From Corbicula japonica (lineage: Eukaryota > Mollusca > Bivalvia > Venerida > Cyrenidae): a stretch of DNA of 64,000 nucleotides. The stretch's first letter is position 1; every line of letters begins with the position of its first letter. Shown one piece after another: positions 9,901-21,900 of the stretch. Both the position numbers and the translations under genes were made by a program. The stretch covers positions 12,080,396 to 12,144,395 of the forward strand of contig JAZAYU010000009.1 of NCBI GenBank assembly GCA_038501625.1, in the 5' to 3' direction. The notes below the pieces were generated by a model. It made no database searches. It was not told the DNA's origin and saw nothing but the letters and a program-made list of their open reading frames with translations.

Positions 9901-12900
9901 AGCCAAAACGAAGAAGAAAAAAGCAGTATCAAAGCAATATTTACTCCCTTAGTTAATCAGCAAAAGTATTACTAAAAAATATAGGAATATACTTGGAAAT
10001 ATAGGAGGTTTATCAGAATATAGGATTCTGATCCAAAATATAGGAGAAATATAGGAATATAGGAATCGGTTGACAGCCTGCCCTTTATTCTATGGCTGTC
10101 ATTCCATGGGCAATCAGTGTAGATCCAGATCAGCTGACATCTATACCACCTGATCAAAATCTACACTGTTCACTGTTAGATTCATAAGTTTATTTCTGAT
10201 AAACTGGTGGCACACATAATAGAGTTCTTTCACATTGTTACCTCCCCTTAGCGCTCTCTAAAATTTAAGAGCATATTTAGTCGATAAATGCACGCGAGGG
10301 GGCATCGTTTACTATTGTTAATATGACTAAGTGATTATAAAATTAAGAAAATGTTGATAAATCATTTCAAATTTATAAAAAAGTAAGTTCAGTCAAACAA
10401 CGAAGAATAAAAAAAACGTTATGATCATTTACAAGCACATCTAGAAAGTTTATGCGCATTTTAAACATTTTTTATCGCGGTATTTTCAGGACGCGAGTAT
10501 CCAACGGATTTGTGTGGGGTTTTTTTATATAAAAATACACACGTGAATTGTGTTTACTAAAAATAAATCTGTATAATTGACAATTCAGACGAACATTATC
10601 GGACATTTTACCGTTTTACGGCATTTTTTTGTAACGCTATAATTTATAGTGGAATGAGACATAATTATATTCTAGCTCGTCGGCGACTAGGTTTATATGT
10701 GTTTTGCTTTTGAGAAAAAATATTACGTATTTACATAATAGGATGATTCCAGCTACAACCCGAGAAATCGTTAAATTGATTGAACCAAACGAACATTGCC
10801 GGACGGCAGGCCAACCAAAACCTATTAAAAAAAAATCCAGAGAGTTTTGTTGTTTTTTTACATAAAAACTATTTTGATGTTGAAGTTCGTAATTGTTGTC
10901 GCTGAAGGTTTTGAAATATAATATTTTCATTTCTGTTTAAAATCAAAATGACCATGGACCAAAACAAATGAACGGGACTGCGATATTCAGGTCCGAGTTT
11001 AGTTTTATGACACTTAGCTGTTGTGTACATGTGTGCCCGAGGCAGCGTGTCACTATCACGTAATCTCTCAATAAACAGGAAATTTTGGAGCCGTGACCAA
11101 GACCAAGTTTCTTAATATTAATTAATATAATTGTAAAACCCATTCTAAATTCAGTTAAATTTATGTTTCATTAATTATCCTTTTCAATATTTTTAAATCC
11201 TGAGATTTTTCCTGAAAATCCTTAGATCCGGAGAAGAACCTTACGGTCCGGAGATTTCAGATAAAATCCTGAGATTTTGGAGGTCTGCGGACATTTTATC
11301 TTCTTTCTACATCATTCCCATAACACGTAGATATTCATGAAATGCGACTTAAACTAATGTCTATTGACTATGGCTGACGATTTTATAAAAAAAATGATGT
11401 TTATAATAACATGAATAACTTAATAAGCTTAACAGGCGTTGAATACAACGACGATACATTGCTGAATTCATCCGTTTACCTCCAATTAAGAGAGATCATG
11501 TAACATAAAATATATTTCTTGAAGTAAACGCATTTTGTCAGAAAAACTCGATACGCTTATATATGTGTCTGTGGAAAATATACAGTAACGTGTAATCCAC
11601 AATGTATTTGTTTTCATATAAGACTTCCCGATTCAAAGTGGCAACCACGTCTTTGATTGTTTTACGCTTTTCACAGTCAAATCTTGCCGACCAGACGTTC
11701 TAAGCCTATTTTATTCGGAAATTCTAAAACTCGAATTTATTATGCTTTATCATAATTATTATTATAATTTATTATTAGCTTTAAGACGACACCGTGATCA
11801 TGTCTGTTCATTCTGTTAGCAATGACACAGTTAAATGCCCCCTCACTTGTCGGTTTAGGATAAAACCAATATTTTCCGCACCTAACGTGGCGTACGACGC
11901 ATGCGCACAACAATGTGAAAGACCTCTATTAAACCTGTATATTTGGAGTAAAGGGTTAAGAAATATTTTATAAGTTGTATATGATATTACACAAATTTTA
12001 CAAAGCAACCAATCATTAAATTAAACATATTCTGAAAATATTTAACCGATCACATGTTAACAGAAAAGATATTAAATGAACAGGTATGTACGAAAAATAA
12101 AAAGTCTACTCTACAAATATTAACTTGAGTCTACAAACATTTAAACAAGTGGCCTAGAGAAAATGTTGGATTCAAATAGTTCACTCTTGTTCTTCAGTTG
12201 TCGAGACCTAAGTTTAAACTTCAAACCCTTTAAGAGCTCAACACAGAATTTCTCACATTTGCAACCAGTGTAGACCCAGATTAGCCTACATGTTGCACAG
12301 TCTGATCAGGGTCTACATGGTTGGCTATTTGGTTAAAAAAAATTGTTTAAAAACATTCTGTAAAACACCCCCACTATGAACAATTAATGGATTGGCCCAA
12401 ATCATAAGGAACCCGAGTCCATTACATTCGTTCATGGTGTCAAGTGTTAATTGTCTATAAAATACAAGTTATAAACAATACCTGTTGTGATCTTATCTTG
12501 GAACGGCACTACAAATAAAACGTATCAAACATTCATCAACTATATACAACTATCAAACACTCAAAACCTACACAATTAACGCCCAGCCTGCTGATTTCTG
12601 AAATTTAGGCTACACCATTGACATCTGAAGGGTGTTTTACTGAAATTCATTGCAAAATGACATGACAAACCATAACCAGACTGCTCAGATGTTTGGCAGA
12701 CCTGGGTCTACACGAGTTATGTAGCTTGGTCTACACTTGTAAATGCAGTAGATTAATTTCCAGCAGGTTGAGAGTTTATACAAGAATACCCAACCTATCT
12801 AATCTCAATGAAATGATGTTTTAAATGAATCTGAAGGATTTGAAAATTTGTTAAAAAAGCTCTTGAGTAACAATGGGTTAAGCAATTTAAAACTATGAAG

Positions 12901-15900
12901 TTAACAACATGCCCTCATGCCTAGAACATGGATGTATAGAAACAAAACAAATCGGCAATCAATCGAAACATAAAAATGCATCTTAACATGAACTTTCTTG
13001 ATAAGGTTTGAGCTCAAATAAAACTTGTGTTAAAGAAGCAACTGGATTTTTAGTTGATGTGCATATAAAATGCTGAACTTTACCAACAGTAAATTAACAA
13101 ATGGCTATACCTGTGAACTATTTTTTTTTCAGATCATTATATAAGAAAGTTACTATGAATTACAGGGTGATTTTACATATCTACACAAAGAAGGAAACCG
13201 TGCAATGAATACAAAACTGGGATTTTCTTCATTTACCTTCATTACTCATGTATAAGCCACACCTAAGCATAGACTACAGCAACCCCATCCCCCAAGTCAA
13301 GCTCAAAATTGTGCAAAAAATCTAGTTCAGTGTATTGGCTGAGGTCACACTCTCAACTCATTTCTTTACATGGTGTAATTACTTAGTAATTCTGACTATA
13401 TTTTGACATCTTACTGCTGATCAGTTTATTTAATCATTGTTTTTACAAAACAGATAATGAAATAGACCAACATTTCAGACAATTTTAACAGTGGCTGTGA
13501 TTTGTCAATGGATTAAATGAGCGCAAGTATAGAATCAATACAATATAGTTTGATCATCTGACTGCCGAAGGTTGGCGACTTTTACTGAATGAGAAAATAA
13601 GCCAAAGAAGTTATGGACATTCGAACCATTGATCTTTGACGATTTGTTAACACTTTTTGTGTGGGAAATATGACAGATAAGCTGTGTATAAAATTTAACC
13701 CTTCCTCCATCTACACTGACACGATTTAAAAACGCAAAAGGCATTTTCATCAGCTATTCTGTTCCTGCAGCCTCGATTGGCACCATATTTGGGGACATAA
13801 ATGATACAATGTATACCCTTCACGCCCCACCAATTTTGTCGTGCCAAATGTAAACCTCTCGGGCATTTGAGCCGCCCTTCACAAAATGAACGTGCGTCTC
13901 GTGCACTTAAACCACGCGGAAAATCAATGCGATTTTTTGTGTGTAAACTGGCACATTGATTCACTCTCTGAAAATCAAACACAAACTACGGATATTTTTC
14001 GTTTGCAAAATGCCGAGGCTTACTTTTGCACAACGGAACCAAGCTTTGGGGCTTTTGGCCGGCGGGGCTACGCAAACAGAGGTAGCTAGACGGTTTAATG
14101 TCGCCGACTCGACGATTACAAGGTTAGTGACACGTGTAAATGCTACTGGAACAACTGCAGACCGCCCACGCCCCGGTCAGCCACGTGTCACAAGTGTACG
14201 TCAAGACAATTATATACGGCAACGTCACTTACGCAACAGATTTGCGACGGCTAAGTCTACTGCAAATGCCATGGTTGGTTATCCTGGACGGTCTGTACAT
14301 CGTGACACAGTGATAAATCGCCTGAGAGAACGTGGGATTCACTGTCATCGTCCTGCGCGGTGCCAAGCTCTCACCCAACGTCATCGCCTTGAGAGACAAC
14401 GTTGGGCTTTAAACAACCGCCGACGGCAGTGGGACAATGTCGTTTTCAGCGACGAGTCCAGGTTTAATATTCACGATGCTGATGAGAGGGTTAGAATCTA
14501 CAGACGTCGTAATGAACGCTTTGCAAACAATTGTGTACGTGAAGTGTACCCATACAGTGGTGGGGGCGTCATGGTCTGGGCAGCGATCAATACCAATTTT
14601 AAGTCTGACCTGGTTGTTTGTAATGGCAATTTGAACGCAAGACGGTATATCGACCAAATCCTTCGACCCCACGTCGTGCCCATCTTCCGTCAACGTCAGG
14701 GACTAACGTTTATGCATGACAATGCTCGTCCGCATACAGCAATAGTCACAAGACAGTTCTTACAGCAAAACAATGTCCCGGTGTTACAATGGCTGGCTTG
14801 TTCCCCTGATTGTAATCCAATTGAGCATATGTGGGAAGAGCTCGGTCGCAGGTTACGTCAACGTCCTCATGCCCCTAATACGGTCGACGAGTTGTCACAG
14901 GCTCTCCTGGAGGAATGGAACAATATTCCAAGGCGCGTATACCGCAATTTGTGAACATCCATGACACGTAGAGTGCAGGCCGTGTTGAACAGTAACGGTG
15001 GTCATACGCGCTATTGACTCAACGTGCATTTAGGCACAATGTGACGTCAGTCCAAGCAAAACTCAAGACTTAAAAGGTTATTTTCTTTTATGTTATGTCT
15101 ACACTAGTTAAGTACAGAGTTATGCATGGTTATACATCGGCTATGTGGAATATATCCTCTGTTAAAGTACTTTTTGCGTTTTTAAATCGTGTCAGTTTAT
15201 ATGAATTTTTACGTGAGTGTGACCAGTCTAGGATCTGCATTGGTTGCATTTTAGTCAGAAATGAATTAATGAATCTTTAAGTGGACAAGCAAGCAAACCA
15301 GATTTTAAAATAAAACTGAGCAGCTACTGTCTTCAAAAAAAGTCAATTAAGCTAATCACACCTTGCTAACATGTCACCATATTCCAGCAAGTTTATAAGA
15401 ATAACAAGTATGAGTGTGAATTATCAATAACACTCATTGTTTAGTGTCAGGTCACTAACTCTTGAAAAAACTTGTGAAATGACTGGTTATGAAAATCAAA
15501 CTTTAAAAAGTAAATAGGCGAAGAAAAATTTGTGGTAACAAAAATTACAGTTCAAAAAATGTTAATGAAAATATAAAAATGTTAAAATATATTGCTATTG
15601 GGTATCCGTACAACAATGCAAACTTGTGAAATGTATCCATCTACTTTAAATTGATACAGCCTATGTGAAAATAATATGAAGTAAATGCATCCCTTCAGAA
15701 AATCTGCAAACTGTTCAAGAAAAAATATCCAAAGCCTCTACACTTGTGTTTTGGCTTCACAACCCAACAGCAAAATGATGAAACTATGTAAAAATGTCTG
15801 GCATATACATCAGCAATTACGGTAATGTAAAATGCCTTATTCACCAAACAACTTGCTACCAAAAGAAGATTATGTCACCTAATACTTCACAGGTATGTTA

Positions 15901-18900
15901 AATGTAGCATGCATAAGAAGATTAAGGTTAAGAGTTAGCGGGTTTTACCTTCTTTTGCCTGAAGGGTGACAGCGTTGCTCTCATAATCCAGCGGTCTGAT
16001 CACAATGTTCACATAATTAAACTGGCCCTGAAATTACACCAAATAGATCTTTGCATTGAACGGTCTGATAACAATGTTTACATAATTAAACTGGCCCTGA
16101 GATCTTTGCACTGAAAAGAAAATATTAGAGGTATGTAAATACCAACAAATAACTTAAACAAATTTTATTTTTAAACTGACTTAAATTTTCATGCGCTAGT
16201 CAAGTTTGACAAAAAACAGTTGATCAACATTTGAAAATAATTTCAAAAGAAAAGGTCAACTGGAAATGGAAGAAAGAAGCAATGGAATGTTCTGAGCACA
16301 TTCAAAATATTTAACAAATGTCCATACATGTATAAGAACAGACAAATGGATGCCTATGTATTGCCTTTGCACTTTAAAAAGGGCAATGCACGAACTAATG
16401 TACCTTAATGACACCAATCTTCCACTCATCACCACTATCGTTGTAGACCACAGTCACATAATCATTGCCAATGTGCAGTTTCTTAGCATTACAGTTAGGG
16501 TCCGACTCCTTGTTTGGCATCAATGTGGCAACATGAAATATCACTGAAATATAAGCAGCAGTCTTATTATGAATTTCACACAAAAAAGCATTGAAATTCA
16601 GATAAACAATAATTTGAACCGTTCCTCCATACATATGTTTTATCATGTATGCAATCAGTGCAGATCCAGTTCAGTTAGCAAGGACATGCTGGTTGATCTG
16701 GATCTATACTCTCCCCATGTGATTACAAGGCTTTTATTGTAGTCTCACATGAAGCATGTGTTTTTAAAAGGGAAGAAAGAACTTCATTGCAGCTAAGTGC
16801 AAGGGGAGTGTAAATTTTTCTTATAACTGACGTCCCAAAAGATGCCAGACTGAAGGACCTGTCCAGTAAAATTTGGGCCGATCTGATGTGATTTCTTGTG
16901 TTATCAGACCGGATGTCAGACAAAAAATTTGAACTCCTTATATTGGATAATACCTTTTTAACATCTTTCGGTCTGAGAACTTTGTTTTGGTCCGACAGAT
17001 TTTCACAGTCATCTTGTCTGACCAAATGTCTGACACTTTTTTCAACTTTCGGGAAATCTGTTAAAAAGCAAACATTATTTCAAAAGAATTTTTTTAACAG
17101 ATATTTCGCTTACTTTGAGTCGATTCATCTCGCCATCCATAAGTGTACTCTCCATCATTCCCCTTTGTGTCAAGGCCACCAAGGTATACCTGCTGAGGGT
17201 TACAGTCCTTGAGGCGAAACAAATTTCCCAAGGAATGAACAAACTTCATGTAGCGGTCACTGCCATACAGGTTGGACAATATTGCCTTCTCATCTTTGAC
17301 CTTCATGCAAAAAGAAAATCATAAACTAGAAATGTGTCCATAGGACACGGATGCCCCCGCTATGCATCGTTTTCAGATACTAAAGTGCAATGATGGGAAT
17401 AATAGCATTTCAAAGACAGTGATGTTCGAGTAATTATAAGAATGCATAAACTTGATGATCAAGTAAATTATTTGTATTTGTGGCACTGTTGTCTTCTCAT
17501 TACAGAAATGTATGTGAAGAAGTTGGTGGTAATGCAAAGCAATGTTGTAGTGAACATTTGTGCCAAGTCAATTCAAGTTTTAGTAACTGTGACCTTGACC
17601 TTGGACTTACAGGCATGGGTATGTACGCAACACACCGCCTTGTCATGGTGAACATTTGTGCCAAGTTATTTTGAAAACCCTCCATTCAAAACAAAGTTAT
17701 AGCCCGGACAAGAAAATTCTATTTTTAGTAACAGTGACCTTGACCTTGGACCTACAGGCATGGACATGGTACAAGACTCACCACCTTGTCATGGTGAACA
17801 TTTCTGCCAAGTTATTTTGAAATTACTCTATTCCTAACGTAGTCAAAACCCTGACAAGAAAATTCTATTTTAGTAACAGTGACCTTGACCTTGGACCTAC
17901 AGGCATGGGCATGGTACGGGACACACCATCTTGTCATGATGAACATTTGTGTCAAGTTATTTTGAAATCAATCTATTCCTAACAAAGTTACAGCCCGGAC
18001 AAGAGAATTCTATTTTTAGTAACAGTGACCTTGACCTATAGGCATGGGCATGGTACGCGTACCGCCCTGTCATGGTGAACATTTGTGTCAAGTTATTTTG
18101 AAATCCCTCCATTTATAATGAAGTTACAGCCCGGACAAGAAAATTCTATTTTTAGTAACAGTGACCTTGACCTTGGACCTGCAGGCTTGGGTATTGTGCC
18201 GACACACTGCCTTGTCATAGAGAACATTTGTGTAAAGTTATTTTGAAATCCCTCCATTCATAACAACAGCCCGGACAAGAGAATTCTATTTTTAGTAACA
18301 GTGACCTTGACCTTAGACCTACAGGCATGGGCATGTACGTGACATACCGTCTTGATATGGTGAACAATTATACCAAGTTATTTAAAAATGCCAATAAGAA
18401 ATAACAAAGTTATAGAGCGGACAAGATTTTGCAAGAAAATTCTATTTTTAGTAACAGTGACCTTGACCTTGGACAAACAGGCATGGGTATTGTCAAGACA
18501 CACCGCCTTGTTATGGTGAACATTTGTGCCAAGTTATTTTGAAATCCCTCCATTCCAAACGAAGTTAAGGGCAAAGTGTATATTTTTCTTAACACAAAAT
18601 GTAAGTGAAAAAGGGGCATAATTTGAAAAATATTGGAAGCAGGGTTATGGGTCTTGTTGGTTATGATGTAGATTTTGATGGTGAAAATATATTTCAAGTT
18701 TCAAGGCAGTATTTCAAGTAGTTTTAAAGATATGGGCAAAATGTATATTTTGCTTAACACAAAATATAAGAAACAAGATATATTCCTATTAAAACTAATG
18801 TAAATGGAAGTATCAAAGGGCCATAACTTCTGAACGGAACATGTAAGAGCAAAACCCCACCTTTATGCACAACAACATATCAGGCCAAGCATTGTGGTAA

Positions 18901-21900
18901 AGTTTCATCAAATTCCCAGCAGAGGTGTAGGAGGAGTTGCGTTCACAAGATATATTCCTATTAAAACTAATGTAAATGGAATTATCAAAGGGCCATAACT
19001 TCTGAACGGAACATGTAAGAGCAAAACCCCACCTTTATGCACAACAACATATCAGGCCAAGCATTGTGGTAAAGTTTCATTAAATTACCACCAGTAGTGT
19101 AGGAGGAGTTGTGTTCACAAGATATACTCCTAGTAAAACAAATGTAAATGGAAGTATCAAAGGGCCATAACTTCTGAACGGAACATGTAAGAGCGAAACC
19201 CCACCTTTATGCACAACAACATATCAGGCCAAGCATTGTGGTCGAGTTTCATTAAATTCCCACCAGTAGTGTAGGAGGAGTTGCGTTCACGAGAATATCT
19301 GACGGACGGATGTCCGGAAGGACGGACGAACGGACGGACAGGAGCAACTCTTAATGCCCGTCGCCATTTCATGGCGGGGGCATAAAAATCAGTTAACCTT
19401 ACCCCTGGGAAAATGTGAATGGACTTACCCTTTTTTAAATGTATTTTGTCCATTATCTGTTTGTAGGGGGTTTTATTACAAGGTAAATATTTATTAATGA
19501 CTAAAAATTAGACACTGTAGATCCATGTAAGCAGGCTAACCTGAGTCTACAAAGATCACCTGGCATTTTAACCCTTTCCTACTTAGATACACCTTTATTG
19601 CATGGGCGAACAGTTTAGATCCAGATCAGCTGGCACATCCGTGTTCGCTTTCTGATTCGTTAGGTTATTTCTGACCAAAATGCGACAAGTGCAGATCCTG
19701 ATCAGATAGCACGGATGTGCTGGCTGATCTGGATCTACAGTGGTCGCAAAAATGCGTAAATATGGAGGAAAGGGTTAAATAATGGGTACTTAGTATATGG
19801 AGGATATGCTGCCAAAAAGGCTGATTAGTTTTGCATCAAATTAAGAAGAATGTTATCAAAATGATCAATATGAAATGGTCATCAATAAAACTTTAAGTTA
19901 CTAAGATACTAACCAGAAAAGTGTTCTATTGGTAATCAGTAAACAAAGAACAAAAGAAAGAATGAACAGTATCACGTACCTGGTTTTGCCCAATATAGAT
20001 GACTCCAATTTTGTGGGTTTCATATGGATAAATGTGATCCAACATTTTGATGGCCCGTTCTGTGGCGTCATTGTTTGGTAGAAGAATCGGTGCTTCATTA
20101 ACCTGAATCTGTCCATTATGGTACAGCTGTAGGAATACAAAACTGGGGCTGATCCCCACCCTCCCAGAATCACTTCCTGATCCCTTAGCCCCTGGTGGGA
20201 CTGACACATTAGACTGGCTGCTGGTAGACTGGGTGGCAGCCACCGTGTGTCCCCTGTGGCGCTTTAGATTTGTGGGAAGTTCTCCAACTTCATCTAGAAT
20301 GGAAGACGACTCTGAACTGACCGGGGAAGGGCTGAGCTGTCTCGTTAACATACTGGTATATTCCTTTGTTACACTAGCACTAACCGATGTCTCATTATCT
20401 TGAGAAGTCACACTTTCCAATATTTGTTTCACATTTACCGACTGATTAGTTTCCGTAATTTTAATAACATCCTCATCTGCTGCCTTAACAACATCTCCTT
20501 GTTGAGATATCATTTTTTCAATAAAATCACTGCGATCTGAATCAGAGGATTTTGGCACTGATTTCCGCCCGTCAGATTTAGTCAAGGGGCCAAACTGAAC
20601 AATGTCTGAGATACTGTCCCGTGGGGACAGAGTGTCCGAGCTGCCACTGAGAATGGAAGGGGAGGAGTTTGAACGTCGCAGCGAGCCAGGGCCTGGAGAT
20701 ACGTCATGGTTCTTGGCTGCCTCCGAGGAAGGGATCTGCAGAGCATCAGATACCTGAAAATATACATAGCACCATGTTGTCATTTACTGTATATAATCAA
20801 AATTTCATAATTTGTCACTTTATTCCATGGATATGGCTTTCATCCCATTTGCAACCAGTGACAGATGTATGGCCAGAACATTGTACGAACAAGACCCTTT
20901 TTCTTTATGAAGGCATAAAAATTGCAAAAAATGGATAAAATAAAAAAAATATGTATTGTATTATATGTCTTTGACTCCTTGCTTATTCTATTTGTTTATA
21001 TCCTCAAAATATTCAATAATTTTGATCATGTATCAACAGTGAATTTCTAGGTTTCCCTTGTTCAGAATGGAAAACTATGTCCTTTCAAGGGAACAAAACT
21101 CTGTCAAGACTGTGGAGGAGTTACCTGGTGTGTATCAGCTGTAGGATTCTCAGTTGTACTGTTCAAGGTGGACCCCTGAGGCACAACAGGCAGACTATCA
21201 GGACGATCAGCTGAACCAGAAGCCTCAAACTCTGAAGATTAAAAATGACACAAATGTGCAAATCCAGACCTAGAGAACTATTAGGCTCTGCTGAGCATAC
21301 ATATTGGACAATTTTTATTATATCAATAGCTTCATATCTTTGGAGAATATAAACAATTATAAATGGGCAAATAATCCTTGTATTATAATGAAAGAAATGA
21401 CATTGTTAATTATCTATTTTACCTAACTTGATAATAATATTATTGTATGAAACACATCTATATTGCCAAGATGTATAAAACATTATGTGTTTAAAAGACT
21501 GCTCTGGATCCAGCACCTCTTCAATGTCACCTGCACTATGCCTATGCCTAGGGCACTTCCTTTAAAACTGCTTAGTTTGTTAAATATAACTTTTGTCCGT
21601 AACTTTTTTCATAAACCAAGTTTATTTGTGATAATAAACACCATTTAAATGTCCATAGCAGCAACTACAGGTACCAGTCTCAAACATTTTGATGGACAGT
21701 ACTAAAAAGTGCATGTTTATTTTGCATTGTAAACGTTCTAGACATGCCAATGTAAAATTTTCAGTGGCAAAACAAAATGGCATTGAGCATGAGGTTACAT
21801 CGTATCTAAGTGGAATAACATTCTCCACTTTTTGAAAAGAAGTAAGTTATTCTAGAAAAATATAATAAAGGACATTGTATTCATATCTGCGCCCTTAAAC

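Larger units (their letters stand above)
8188..11959. mobile_element. piggyBac-like MITE, copy 6, split by two insertions
   Basis: The left end TTAACCCTTT (8188-8197) continues after element A as ATTCTATGG plus the first hairpin (10081-10216). After element B it resumes as TGTATATTTGGAGTAAAGGGTTAA (to 11959). The junctions match uninterrupted copies such as 56851 (TTAACCCTTTACTCTATG) and 23646 (ATGGAGTAAAGGGTTAA). The second internal hairpin is absent. Confidence 0.8.
13695..15285. mobile_element. piggyBac-like MITE, copy 7, split by a Tc1 element
   Basis: TTAACCCTTCCTCCATCTA (13695-13713) resumes after the Tc1 element as TATATGAATTTTTACG and the family sequence GACCAGTCTAGGATCTGCATTGG to about 15285. 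Relatives read CCTCCATATATACGCATTTTTACG at this place. The right half is lost. Confidence 0.85.

Noticed and set aside
10637..11143. Minus-strand frames of 97 and 66 codons in element B as transposase
   Set aside because: No DDE, helix-turn-helix or other family motif could be seen; left as unclassified.
13956..14009. Earlier ATG for the Tc1 transposase
   Set aside because: The extra 18 residues are not part of this family; [10 protein letters not shown] at 14010 is the usual start.
17325..19387. Satellite DNA or CRISPR-like array
   Set aside because: The tandem units are direct repeats without spacers and lie between defined element ends, so they are the core of a mobile element.
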